A stretch of DNA of 64,000 nt from Lepidostoma basale (lineage: Eukaryota > Arthropoda > Insecta > Trichoptera > Lepidostomatidae): assembly GCA_022606425.2 (NCBI GenBank), contig JAHDVF020000068.1, positions 372,001 through 436,000 on the forward strand. The letters are read 5' to 3'. The position numbers and the translations under genes were made by a program. Below are positions 12,301 through 23,363 of the stretch, in pieces (position 1 is the first letter of the stretch; each line of letters opens with the position of its first letter). Under the pieces are notes generated by a model. It was not told the DNA's origin. It worked only from the letters and a program-made list of their open reading frames with translations, and made no database searches.

Positions 12301-14038
12301 TTGAATATGTATTGTATACCTCTAAAAAAATCACCCTCTACTAATTATTTGATATTCATGTACATTTCAGGTTATGGTGGTCTCTATGTTCACGCGGCTG
12401 GAACTTCGGCGACGATTCTAAGGAAACAAGATGATAGAATTATCCTGCAGATGCCATCAAAACATACATTTAGTTTCGACCAACATTGTATGGCAACTGT
12501 TGGTAAGAGTCAAACATATTAGGTGTACAAATAAGTTTCGGCCATTTTTTATCGAAAATTGGAAAGAACGGAACATTATGTTCTATTCGAAGTATTTTTT
12601 GCCACTACTTTCTCCCATCTTTCTGGCCGCATACAAATACCATGTCTGAAGAATGCTTTATCTTTTGTTATCTTCATATGCGTCATCGGTTGAAACAAGT
12701 GGAAATCAGAAGGAGCAATGTCTGGTGAATACGGCGGGTGGGGTAAAACTTCCTAATTGAGTGTTTTCAAATAGGTTTTGACATTATCATGCAGGAGAAT
12801 AACATTGTCGTGTCTGGAGTAGTAGTGGGCGCGCTTTTCCTTGAGTGCTTGACTCAATCTCATCAATCGTCGGTAGACAGTCTTAGTAATGGTTTCTTTC
12901 AGTTTGAGCAACTCATAACACACAACACCAAGCTGATCCCACCAAATATACAACAAGAGTTTTTTTTCCATGAATAATTGGCTTAACTGTAGATGTTGGT
13001 GCATGGCCAGGTGGTCTCCGTGATTTTTTCCTTTTCAGATTATCATAGTGGATCCATCTTTCATCACCGGTGACTATAGGGTGCAGAAAACCCTTTCGTT
13101 TATGCCTGGCAAGCAGCATTTCACATGTGGAATATCAATATTCAACGTTTCTCGATGTCAGTTCATATGGAACCCAATTTCCTTGTTTTTGAATCATTCC
13201 CGATGATTTCAACCAATGTGAAATTGTTTGTTGGGTCACTCCAAAAGTTCTTCTTGCGTTTGGCACAAATCTTGATCCAATAATGCTTCCAATTACTGGT
13301 CTTCGTACACTTTCGGCCTTCCGCTAATTTCTTTTCCTTTACTGTCAAAATCACCGTTCTTAAACTTTTAAAACCACTCGCAACTTCTCTCACTTGGGAT
13401 TGCCTCACCATATGCTTCTACAAACAATTGATACGCCTCAACTGCAAATTTCTTCAAATTGAAGAAGTGAATCAAAAGCTCCCGCAAATGGCGCTAATTT
13501 CGCTTAAAACTCAACATTTTCGTACACAAAACAATATATTATACTGATAAAAATTCACGAATTTTTTAAGGTTATGTTGTTGACAGATATCCAACCTTCT
13601 GATAATGACAATTTTAACCATTACTTATGGTGGCGCCAACTTTTGTCAAACGATGGAAACTTATTTGCACACTTAATATATTTTATTTTCATAATTTTTT
13701 CATTGTAATATTAAATTTTATTACGTTATATGATTGAGGAAATTAGTACAACCTTCATCAACATTTTAAAATTTATTTTATCTTGTATTTTTGCTATCAA
13801 ACATAACCTTGATTCATGTTTCTTTCAAGGCCGCATCTCGAATATTCTGCACGGGAGTACTCCAATTGGCTCGCCCCAGAGAAATCGCTGGTTGGGTAAC
13901 CGCCCTAGATCAGGTCTATGGCATAGGAAAGATGGTCGCCACGGCAGGAAGATTCGTCCGCCCAGGCCCACAAAGCTAATCGAATTCCCCAAAGAAAGAC
14001 GTCCTGAAGTCATTTCATTAACCCTGAATATTGATTAA
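9351..14038 (+). CDS. mRpL2: Mitochondrial large-subunit ribosomal protein uL2m, 6 exons
   Basis: Exons are 9351-9582, 9656-9768, 10892-11027, 11114-11194, 12371-12502 and 13830-14038, for 300 aa. All junctions are GT..AG and phases agree. The protein is a core component of the mitochondrial 39S subunit near the peptidyl transferase centre. The N-terminus ([20 protein letters not shown]) is basic and amphipathic, as expected for a matrix-targeting presequence. The RNA-binding part has [20 protein letters not shown] and [19 protein letters not shown]. The C-terminal L2 domain has [20 protein letters not shown] and [20 protein letters not shown], then [17 protein letters not shown]. Intron 5 holds a complete but dead mariner and intron 4 a deleted one. 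A good AATAAA signal follows 37 bp after the stop. The gene is convergent with IleRS and shares its upstream region with NIT2. Confidence 0.95.
9826..10009. mobile_element. MITE family E with 73-bp terminal inverted repeats
   Basis: The left arm ACTTTTATACATTATTTTTA and the right arm (TAAAAATAATGTATAAAAGT) pair over about 73 bp with some mismatches, meeting at a GC-richer core with TTTCGCTCCCGC on both arms. It lies in mRpL2 intron 2. The sequence just outside (TAATGCCACACCACAAATTAA) recurs at 6264-6300 and 29833-29875. Confidence 0.8.
10172..10735 (-). mobile_element. LINE family A, rearranged and chimeric
   Basis: Two (TTAG)n tails occur in tandem (about 10175-10190 and 10268-10283), showing one copy joined into another. 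A continuous minus frame joins a second LINE type ([14 protein letters not shown]) to the family A segment ([20 protein letters not shown]) near 10590. Confidence 0.7.
11322..11749. mobile_element. MITE with about 55-bp inverted repeats
   Basis: AATTAAATAAAACGATGTTT and ACTACTTCCACTTTTGTCTT TATTTAGACAG on the left mirror CTGTCTAAATAAAGACAAAA GTGGAAGTAGT on the right. It carries no coding capacity. A local repeat (ATTCTATTAATATTTTATTT GATAAGA) flanks it at 11271 and 11798, suggesting insertion near a duplicated segment of mRpL2 intron 4. Confidence 0.75.
11832..12336 (+). mobile_element. Mariner-like deletion derivative, DNA-binding end only
   Basis: Ends are GGGTGTTTTTTTTAGAGGT and ACCTCTAAAAAAATCACCC. 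The inside matches the N-terminal helix-turn-helix region of a mariner transposase, in broken frames. It is homologous throughout to 42557-43032. The catalytic domain is absent. Confidence 0.8.
12519..13676 (-). mobile_element. Mariner element, near full length, inactivated
   Basis: Inverted ends TTAGGTGTACAAATAAGTTT (left) and TTAAGTGTGCAAATAAGTTT (right, reversed) are flanked by TA. The minus strand encodes transposase pieces in several frames: [17 protein letters not shown] / [15 protein letters not shown] and [20 protein letters not shown]. Frameshifts and stops make it a pseudogene. It lies in mRpL2 intron 5. Confidence 0.9.
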
Positions 14039-14074
14039 ATTTTAGGAGTGTTTTGTTCAGAATGTTGAAATGAA

Positions 14075-14080
14075 AATAAA
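14075..14080 (+). promoter_or_regulatory. Poly(A) signal of mRpL2
   Basis: AATAAA is 37 bp after the mRpL2 stop codon. It is the first canonical hexamer downstream. Confidence 0.6.
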
Positions 14081-14189
14081 CCAGTTTAATAGACATTTTG
14101 TTTTTAATTTAATTCAATCTACAGTGGTTCATTTTGTATCACATGTACACCCATAAAATGCCATCAAAACCTCGTATGACAACAGCAAG

Positions 14190-14470
14190 ACTTACAGTAA
14201 GTCTGACTCCTTGGTGTTTGTCGTGATCCCCCGGCTTCGCGGCAAAGTGATCACAGACTTAAGCATTGGGATCAAGAGACGACGAGAGAGAGCATATGGA
14301 TTTTCTTCAGTGTCACAAAACCAAAGCCCACCAGTTAAGGGACCTTCCCTGGAGACCCTTAGAGAAGGCAACGGGAAACCATTCCAGTAACACGTCCCAG
14401 GCAGTGGCGGTACTCCCATAGAAGCCTTGAAGCCCGGCTTGCGTAAGAAATCTTGAATCAAAACCTCTTC
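14190..14470. other. Unclassified repeat-like DNA downstream of mRpL2
   Basis: GC-richer than its surroundings, with CTTAGAGAAGGCAACGGGAA ACCATTCCAG. It resembles transposon non-coding DNA, but I could not assign a family. Its right edge is one arm of the inverted repeat described next. Confidence 0.4.
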
Positions 14471-14622
14471 TGGCTTAGAAGTTCAGCTCTTGTGGCTATT
14501 CCTCTTACGTCTAATGGGAACATTGTTGGAAGGTGATTTGGTGGGTTGCTGGTTTATGCGGGGGCACGATTTCTTTGATTTGGGGGTTCTGATTCAAAGT
14601 TTCTTACGCAAGCCGGGCTTCT
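14427..14622. repeat. Inverted repeat flanking a Jockey LINE tail fragment
   Basis: GAAGCCCGGCTTGCGTAAGA (14427 onward) is mirrored by TCTTACGCAAGCCGGGCTTC (ending 14622), arms about 38 bp. The loop of about 110 bp (14471-14581) is minus-strand Jockey LINE 3' sequence (GTGGCTATTCCTCTTACGTC), seen also at 5600, 34320 and 53000. Confidence 0.7.
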
Positions 14623-14740
14623 GGGCTTATATGAGAGTACTGTCACTGTTCCCAGGAAACCAATGTGGCGAGAAAATATTCGCCACAGTGACCACCAATG
14701 TCAGGGTGACATGGCACGCCACTATAAGATGTAAATTTGG

Positions 14741-15083
14741 AAAATAGGTAAAAAAAATCAGTTTTGATAATGAACATATTATTTATTTCTCAATACTCTT
14801 ATGTAGTTTGTGTATCAGTGAAATGTTGGACAATTACAAAATATAAATCCTATCAATAAATAATACAAATAAAAAGGTTTTGTTTGCACTTTATTAAAAT
14901 AAAAAAGCAAATAATTAAAGCCATTAAAAAAATTAAGTATGAAGTTATGCCATGTTTCATCATTTGTACTTATCTCACTGTATCTCAGATACACTGTTAA
15001 TAAAAAAGTAAGACAGTAACGAAATTGGAATAACGGCCATGAAACTTAGAAAATAAATAAATTATGAAATTTTATGAAAATAT
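14741..15083. other. AT-rich intergenic DNA
   Basis: No coding or repeat signal recognised between the inverted repeat region and the mariner derivative at 15084. Confidence 0.4.
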
Positions 15084-15591
15084 AGGGTTTTTCAATAGGG
15101 AGAACTTTGACAGCGTACACCGGCCATTTTGGTAAAGCGATAGCTGTCAAATTTGACAAACATACTTATTTAGTCTTGACATTTCACCATGGAACGCTAC
15201 AAGCTTCAACAACGCATTGAAATTGTAAAAATTTCTTATCAAAATCAGTGCTCTGTTCGCCAATTTATGGCATTCATGGCCGTCCTGCAGAGTCCACAAT
15301 GCATAAATTTGAGACGACAGGATCGGTGGACGATGAAGCAGTGTCTGTACATCAAAGAAACGCAAGATCGTCAGAGAATATTGTTGCCGTTTGGGACAGA
15401 GTGTGAGAAAACCCACCAGACAGTCCATTCTGCGTCGTGCGCAAGAGCTGAGTCTTTCTGGGACATCAACTTGCGGATTTTGCGTCAAGACTTGGGTTTT
15501 CATCCGCACAAATTTCAATTAACTCGAGAGCTAAAGCCCAACAACAGACAGCGCCGATTTCAAAGTTTGAACGCTATTAATGAAAAACCCT
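15084..15591 (+). mobile_element. Mariner-like deletion derivative, N-terminal domain kept
   Basis: Ends are AGGGTTTTTCAATAGGG and (reversed) AGGGTTTTTCATTAATAGC. A 138-aa frame (15189-15605) starts MERYKLQQRIEIVKISYQNQ, like the helix-turn-helix of the 42557 element, then loses homology. No catalytic domain remains. Confidence 0.75.
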
Positions 15592-15616
15592 TTACATGCA
15601 GTTAACATATTGCATA

Positions 15617-16566
15617 CGAGGCCTGTTCAAAAGAAAAGGTGAATTTTGAATTTTCGCGGGCTGTGTACATTCGATTATCCAATTTATTTTTTTGTTATGT
15701 CGGTACACATATATTTATCATATGTTAGCATTATCAGCCATTTTGGATTAGTGGTTTGTTTTCCACAACTGGAAAGGTTAGTCACGTTTTTGTGTGTTCT
15801 TTGATTTTTTACTTTTGAAAAAAAATTGATGAAAGAATATATATAAAATTTTGCATTAAAAATGGAATAAAGTGCTCCAACGCAATTAAAATGTTGACTG
15901 TGGCATTTGGCGAGTCTACTTTGTATCAAAAAAGTGTTTATAAGTGGTACAAGCGCTTTACAGAAGGCCGAGAAGATGTTAATGACGATGAGCGTCCTGG
16001 AGTTGCAACCACATCAACAAACGAAGGAAACAACGAAACAGTGAAGAAAATGGTTTTGGAAAATCGTCGAATCGCTATTAGGGAAGTTGCAGAGGATGTT
16101 GGCATATCAATCGGCTCATGCCATGCAATTTTTTCCAGAGGTTTGGGCATAAAACGTGTGGCAGCGAAGTTTGTTCCGAAATTGCTAAATTTTGAGCAAA
16201 AGCAACGTCGCATTAGTATCGCTCAGGAGTGATTATTTGGCCAAAAACAACACCGTAATCATGCCTCAACCACCGTATTCACCAGATTTGGCTCCCTGTG
16301 ACTTTTTCCAATTCCTGAAACTGAAGAGACCAATGAAAGGAAAGCGTTTTGCCACAATTGATGAGATAAAGTCAGAATCGAAGAATGAGCTGATGGCCAT
16401 ACCGAAAAGCGCATTCCAGAAGTGCTTTGAGGATTGGAAGAAGCGCTGGCATAAGTGCATTATATCTGAGAGGGATTACTTTGAAGGGGAGAAAATGGAT
16501 ATTGATGAATAAATAAATACTTTTCGAAAAAAATCGAAATTCACCTTTTCTTTTGAACAAACCTCG
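15617..16566 (+). mobile_element. Mariner element with internal deletion, TA duplication
   Basis: Ends CGAGGCCTGTTCAAAAGAAA and (reversed) CGAGGTTTGTTCAAAAGAAA are flanked by TA at 15615-15616 and 16567-16568. Reading frames give the N-terminal half (YKWYKRFTEGREDVNDDERP, EDVGISIGSCHAIF) and the C-terminal YSPDLAPCDFFQF box. The middle, with the first catalytic aspartates, is missing at about 16210. It lies 27 bp beyond the IleRS stop codon. Confidence 0.9.
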
Positions 16567-16593
16567 TAAATAGTGTAATATCTTATCAATGGA

Positions 16594-19500
16594 TTAAGGG
16601 GACAGACACAATTTTTTCTTTGCAGTTTCGGTGTCTATAGTGTATTCACCGCTCGGATTCTCCAGAACTAATGTAACCTGTTTTCCATTAATTTCAACAT
16701 TTGCAAACTTGCAACAGGGTGTCGTTATGTCATTGGCAGATGGTTTAATATGAGAAATAAATATGGTCTTGCCCGTTGCACTCAGAATATCATTATTACT
16801 TAAAACTTCACCAGACAACCACATATCGAATTTCAATCCGTAGATTCCAAAAATGATATTTATTTCATTACGGAGTAAATCTTCCGTTACAGTGTTGCCT
16901 TTAAAATCTTTTAATAAAACCATTCCTTTTGTAGATTGACAGCCATACCTTGGAGTTATACCCGATAGAATCACATTAGCCCAGGGCAGAACGGGTAACA
17001 CAGTTTCCACTCGATTTGTTATAGTTAAACTCAACTTCACTCCTTTTATATCAGTAACCTCTTGTATTATGGTGCTGAAAGAAGCGTTCTTTTCTTTCAC
17101 TTGCAAGAAGGGAGCCTTAATTATATTTTCAATGAAATCTTTATGCGATGTGCTGATACGCCAGATATCGCTCTTAGCATCGTTCACCGAATAATATACA
17201 TTCACTTCATCGGTCGGAACAAGGAGACCTTTCTTTCGTAATTTCTGAATTCTGTTGACAATTTCCCGAGCGGTGCCTTCGTCTAACATTTCTTGATCAG
17301 GTGAAACATCCAGAAGGATGAGCACATCGTTATCGCTATGCGCCTCATATTTTTCGTTAGCTTCGGTCATTTGGAATATGAATCTTATTTCTTCCAAGTC
17401 GATTTTGTGCCCTAATATTTCGGCAAATCCCTGGGATATGATGGCTTGACACTGCTGATCGGTTAAACCTTTAATGGCCTGTGTGATAGCCTTGAAATCC
17501 CCTTTAAGTCTTGCGCCCAAGGTCTTGTGGTCCGGCTCTGCTCTTAGAGTCACTCCATACTTGACTTTGTCCGCGCTCACCGTGATCTTTCTAACATTCA
17601 TCTCTTCCAATATGTATTTCTCAAGAGACAAAATGTCCGCTAAATACTGTGAGTCTTGGTGAATTATAACTAGCTCGGGCAAAGGATATTTAATAGGAAT
17701 TGTTTTTCTGTCTCTAAGAACTCTACCCAATTCTATTGTACTCTGCATTCTTTGAACAGCCCGCTCTATATCAAGGTCAACTAAATCTGTGCAAGGACTA
17801 GGTAGCATGACATAATGGATGCTGTCCACACCCTTATTTACGGTGATCTTGCTCAAAGTTTGGTACATCAACTCAGTTAAGAAGGGAGTAAAGGGGGCCA
17901 TCAGACTGATCATATTTAAAAGCACACTGCACAGAGTGTCCAGTGAGATTTGACAATCGCGAGATGATATTTCTCCCTTCAACCTTTTACGGTTCATCCG
18001 TACATACCAGTTGGTGAGATTGGAGATAAACTTTGTCAGGCGAGGTACGACGGTGTACAATCTGTATGCAGCCATTTCCTGCTTAACAAAAGTAAGCAAA
18101 GATTGTGTAAATGAAAGGATCCATTTATCCATTACGTTGCTAGATTTATTGTGTGTTGAGACGAGTTTTGGGTCGAATATGTAATCTATTTTGTCTTCTT
18201 GCACGACCCTTTCTACATTCTGCATTAGAAATCTGAAGGCATTGTACCATGGTAAGAATACATCTTTGATTACATCCCTCACTCCTTCCTCCTTGAATCT
18301 CAGGTTCTCTGCCCTGACGACCGGTGAATTAATAAGATACAGCCGCAAAGCATCGGCACCATATTTGTTAATAACCTCCATTGGATCAGGGTAATTTTTC
18401 TTTCTTTTAGACATTTTTTGTCCGTCAGAAGCTAATACTAATCCATTAGCAATCAAGTTTTTGAAAGGTGCCTTGTTGAAGAGCGAAGTGGAAATCACTA
18501 GGAGAGTGTAAAACCAACCTCGGGTTTGGTCTATTCCTTCAGCTATAAAGTCTGCGGGGAAACATTCTTCGAATTCCTTGACATTTTCAAAAGGATAATG
18601 CTGTTGAGCATAAGGCATAGACCCGGATTCGAACCAGCAATCAAATACTTCTGTCACCCTCTTAAGTGGAGGTTTCCCTGGTCTACTGGAAGGTATTTCT
18701 AGATGATCGATGCTTTCTCTGTGGATATCGGTTATTGTAGCTCCTGTTAGCTTAGATAATTCTTCTATGCTACCCACGCACACTATTTCTTCACCATCTG
18801 GCGATATCCACAAAGGAATCGGGGTCCCCCAATACCTGTTGCGGCTAATAGCCCAATCTATTGCATTACGCAGCCAATTACCGAATCTCTTCTCTTTTAC
18901 AAATTCAGGAACCCAATACGTGGACGAGTTACATTCTAGAAGATTTTTAGTCATGTGCTCGACACGCACAAACCAAGATGGGACAGCTTTATAAATAAGA
19001 GGCGTATCTGATCTCCAGCAGAAAGGATAACTATGTTTAACTTGTCCGCTTTGTAAAAGTCTTCCGTTTGCTTTAAGCAGGGCGGTGATATTCTTGTCTG
19101 CATCCTTCACGTACTGTCCAACAAAGTCCTTTACCGGTAACATAAATCTCCCACTCGCGTCCACTGGACATATGGGTTCTTGATCACGAGTGATAAGTCC
19201 AGCTGCTAAGCACACTCTAAAATCATCTTCTCCAAAGTAAGGCGCCTGGTGCACTACCCCAGTGCCGGAGTCGTCTGTTACATAGTTATCCGTCAGCACC
19301 TGGAAAGCGCCCTTAGCCGCCTGCTCAGAATAATAATCAAACAAAGGTTTATACTTCAACCCTTTCAATTTTGATCCTGGGAACGTGTCGAGAATTTTAT
19401 AATTATCCGCACTTTTGAATATAACTTCCGCACGACTTTCCTGCAATACGTACTCTTTGCCGGTAGCTATTTCCGATAGCTTTACATATGTAAGATTAGG

Positions 19501-22127
19501 ATTAACGCAAAGCGCCATATTACTGGGTAGGGTCCAGGGAGTGGTGGTCCAAGCGAGCATGCTGGAGCCATCCTCGAGAGGGAAAGTCACCACAACAGCG
19601 GGATCCACTACATCCTTGTAGTTTTGTCCAGATTCAAAATTGGACAAAGGAGTATTGCAGGCAGTGGAATAAGGCATCACCTTTACGCCTTGATACACTA
19701 AACCTTTGTTATACAGTTCCTTAAACACCCACCAGATGGACTCCATGAACGAAGGGTACAAGGTTTTGTAATCATTCTTGAAATCTGTGGAAGAAATATT
19801 ATGTTCAATACGGATTTTTCCAACCAACTAACTAACTATCACGCCACATCTCTGAAGGAGTAGGCAGAAAGAATGGACTGCCACACTTTTCTTTCCTGAC
19901 ATATTTCTCTCGCTTCCTCGACATTCATACATCGTGTCATGCACGCGCGTCGATTTCTCTGATTTCTCACGTGGCCGACGTTTTCCTCGGTCTTCCTCTA
20001 TTTTTAGTTCCATTTACATCATTAACACATCTTTTTTTTACCATTTTATCATTCATTCTTTCCATGTGTCCAAACCATCTTAACGACCCTTTCATTATTT
20101 TGTTCATAACACCATCGCACCGCATTCACTTCTTATATTTTCATTTGACACTATCATACACAGAGTATCCACACATTTGTCTAAGAGATCTCATTTCTAC
20201 TGCATTTATTCTACTTTCATCCTTCTTTTGCCAGTTCCATGCTTCGCTTCCATACATAAGGGTCGGTACAAGAATACCATTGCGCACTACCATAATATCG
20301 AAAATTTCCAACATTTACAAATTTAAATATACTTTAAAAAGCTGATCAAACAGTATGCAAATTTCGCAGAAAAGAGTGAAATTTTTGTTGGCCGCGAACT
20401 GCAAACCAATGGTTGTAATGTATGAATTTCCTTTACACGACACATTGCAAGTGAACTTTCACAAGTCGCTGATTTATTTTGCTGTCAGTTGACATGGAAT
20501 ACAGATTTCTGGTGTTTGGGCTTCAATGGATACTGAATTACTGATAGAATTAGTATACGAGCTATTTATATGTCCTTATATCATCCAGATTATGAAAACA
20601 TATTTATAAAAGCAGAATCATTCTCATAATCTCATCAAATTGAATAGTTGCCAGTTTGAATAATCAGCAACAAGTGTTATATACTGCGCAGTATGCAAAT
20701 ATATGGCAATACTGGCTCAAAAATGGCAATGGGCAGACCACGTAGACAGAAGCATACGAAAAACGGACAAGAAGACTGGCGACTTAGAGATGAAATAGAA
20801 GAAGAATGCGTATAAGTAACATTTCTTCAGAATTAGAAGTCATCAATGGTCATATAAGAAGTCGAAAGAATCGACGTGCGTGTACGATTCGTTGTATGAA
20901 TGTGGAGAAAGCTAGGGAAGTGTTTCAGGATAGAGTGGTGTGGCGGTCCATTCTCTCTGCCTACCCCTGCGGTAAAAAGGCCTGATGGTGTGTTGTTGTT
21001 TTATTGTTGTTGTAGAAGTCATTACAAACAACCTGACACCGCAAATAGTAAAAGTTATCTGCGGTAATCTGTCTGATACTATTATAGCTAACTGAAAAAA
21101 AATACAGTTCTCATTCTGTTTGAACAGGCATTTAAGAATTAATATTTACCAATCCATCTCCCTGTTCTAGTCACAATTTCTTCCCATGTGTCGGCGTATC
21201 TCATGACAATCTTCCTGCACTCTCCATTGTATTTGTCAATACCCATCTTCATTACATCTTCCGGTCCTTTAATTCCCAAGTCTCGGTCGATCTCAAATTC
21301 TACGGGAAGTCCATGGCAATCCCAACCAAATCGTCTCTCAACATGAAAGCCCTAAATTCAAATAATAATAATAATAATAATAAAATAAAATAAATCATTT
21401 AACACATTTTTGCACAATACTAATGTGGGCCTTATACAGTTGCAAAATTTACAAACACGTGAACATATGTCAGGAGTAAAAACCTTCTAAAAACTCTGGA
21501 GTAATTTCAGTGAATGCGTTAAATATAACACAATCAAACTATTTGGTAATAAAAATAAATCATTAAAATATCTCAAATTGAATGTGAGTATATTGTTTCA
21601 TCAGATTTGTCAACCAAAATGTGCAATAAACGCAAACATTATGAAAAATAAGATTATTGATATAGCTACATTAAAAATAAATATTTGAATTAAGAAATGA
21701 AAACAAAATTGTGTAATTGTTAATTATGTTATTGCTAATGTGGCACAAGTTTGAGTAGATTTAACTATCAACATTTATTATTTTAGTACATAATATCACA
21801 ATAAGGATAATAATTCTACCTGTTGATGGGCATATCTCGTCACAACATCTTTAATAGTTCCAGCCAATATGTGTCCATAATGAGGAAGTCCAGTGGCAAA
21901 CGGAGGGCCATCATAAAATGAGTACCTAAAAATAAGAGAGGTTATAATTTTATCCTAACATAAAGAGCAAAATAAACACAATTAAAGAAAGAAAATGACC
22001 TTGGTTTTCCTTTCGATTGTTTCAAACAAGTTTGAAATACGTCTATTTTTTTCCAATACTCCAAAATACGCTCTTCCTCTTGGGAAAAATTTATATTTTC
22101 CGGAACCCTATCCACCTGGACCGGCAT
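16594..22127 (-). CDS. IleRS: Isoleucyl-tRNA synthetase, cytoplasmic, 4 exons
   Basis: Coding exons in transcript order are 22127-22000, 21925-21820, 21351-21150 and 19784-16594, for 1208 aa. Phases join cleanly. The enzyme charges tRNA-Ile with isoleucine in the cytosol and is part of the multisynthetase complex in animals. Class I signatures are present: the HIGH-type box HYGHI (residues 58-62) in [37 protein letters not shown], the editing-domain run [16 protein letters not shown] (about 223), [12 protein letters not shown] (about 528) and KMSKR (about 602-606). The anticodon-binding region and a eukaryotic C-terminal extension follow. Length fits cytosolic eukaryotic IleRS. Intron 3 holds LINE family A debris on both strands. 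A mariner lies directly behind the stop, so the 3' UTR probably runs into it. It is divergent from TAF6. Confidence 0.97.
19822..20292 (-). mobile_element. LINE family A 3' fragment
   Basis: Tail (AACTAACTAACT at the left edge), then 3' UTR and C-terminal coding region ([19 protein letters not shown] in one frame) on the minus strand, co-oriented with IleRS. It starts about 37 bp upstream of the acceptor of the last IleRS exon. Confidence 0.8.
20293..20844. other. IleRS intron 3, nothing recognised
   Basis: AT-rich DNA with no recognised coding segment between two LINE family A pieces. Confidence 0.4.
20845..20990 (+). mobile_element. LINE family A 3' fragment
   Basis: AGAAGTCGAAAGAATCGACG through GTGTGGCGGTCCATTCTCTC TGCCTACC is the family A 3' terminal region, ending in a GT-rich tail instead of (TTAG)n. 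Confidence 0.7.
21361..21394. repeat. Microsatellite (AAT)n grading into (AAAAT)n
   Basis: Seven-plus AAT units and then three AAAAT-type units, 9 bp inside the IleRS intron next to the acceptor of exon 3. Confidence 0.9.
21395..21819. other. IleRS intron 2, AT-rich
   Basis: No repeat or RNA gene recognised. Confidence 0.4.
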
Positions 22128-23363
22128 GATGAAATCTCCTTATAATTTGACGTGTGGCGCTGGCTGGCTTATGAAATTGTCGCCATTGGTAAAAAAGATT
22201 GTTAATTTGATATAGCCATGTTTCATGGCATAATAGGTGAGATTGCACTGGACAAATTTTACATGACCGAAAAGGCGTTTTCTCTCTGGAGGCTTGTTTG
22301 ATCTTAGTTAAGTTTAATTTTAATTAGTGATGAGATTATGAAAGACAATTTAAAAACAATAATAGTGATAGTGACAATTTGGTGATAAAAAAGAATAGCG
22401 TTCTGCCCCGGTATCGCATGGCAGTTAGGTACTGCCGGGCCCAATTTTTGCGAGTGGCCACACTTTGAAGGAGATGACCTAAACCCTCACCCTGCGGAGC
22501 AGGCTCGAGAGGGCTGCATGAGCGGCGCTCGAGAGTTGAAAATCAGACTTCAGAGGAGGCGGTCGTGCGGCTTCCCCGCGCCCCCTGGCCGCGGCGCGCG
22601 CGCCAGAGGCCATTCCCGCCTCGCACGTCCCTCTTGGCGCGGACGCCATTAGCGGCCGACTCGCCACCTCGCTGGCTTCGCAGATCACCGTCCATTGGGG
22701 CGTGATGCTGGCCACCGCTGTCGCTGTGAAGAAGGCCCGTGCCCTCCGCGGTCCATCACCTGCGTGATGCTTCTATGTTATGCAGCCTCCGGCAGTCTTT
22801 GATGCTGGCCACGACAGCGTCAGCGTCGGTCCTCGCCGCAGATCAAGTAGCGTTATTCAGTGATGGAGTAGTTTTAAGTCGTTCCAACGATTAGCAAGTA
22901 AGTCATCTTTAGTTTATAAGTGATCTTGGTTCTTTATTTTTGTATATTGTATTTGTGTGTTAAATATAATTGGAAATAGTAAATATTGGTTTCAATTTCA
23001 TATCACTATACCTCCCGGAGCAGTCTCAATTAACGTAATAATGATTACATTAGCGAATAAACACTGGGCAATACGTTGTGAGAGAGTGCATCGAGATCGG
23101 GAGTGGAGAACTAGTAATCTTCATGTTTCACCCCGTGTCGAGAGCATTTTACTAACAAATTCCCGATAATAACGATTCAAATATCTAAATGTCGATTAAT
23201 GATGAAATCCTGCACTATCAAACTGTTGTAAAGTTGTTAGGTTGGCTATAATATACTATTCGACGATTGGTATCTGTTGTTTATTTTTAATGGCGGACTG
23301 AACGTCCCGTGTGATTGTGCGGTCGCTCGTTTAAACAATATTTACTATTAATTCATCATAAAT
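22128..23363. promoter_or_regulatory. Divergent upstream region of IleRS and TAF6
   Basis: The two start codons lie 1236 bp apart, back to back, so the region must hold both promoters unless there are distal first exons. It includes the GC-rich block at 22400-22860. The TAF6 start context is AATATGG. Confidence 0.5.
22400..22860. other. GC-rich block in an AT-rich region
   Basis: About 460 bp far richer in GC and CpG than its surroundings (for example GCCGCGGCGCGCGCGCC). Short repeats occur inside (GATGCTGGCCAC twice; GGCAGT/ACTGCC inverted). A 78-codon minus frame has alanine/arginine-rich text of no known family. It may be a transposon 5' end or an unmethylated promoter island. Confidence 0.5.

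Noticed and set aside
13163..13411. Independent genes for the short minus-strand frames in mRpL2 intron 5
   Set aside because: They are broken pieces of one mariner transposase within clear inverted ends.
22479..22715. 78-codon alanine/arginine-rich frame in the GC block
   Set aside because: Open frames are expected by chance in GC-rich DNA; no family, no splice context and no start support.
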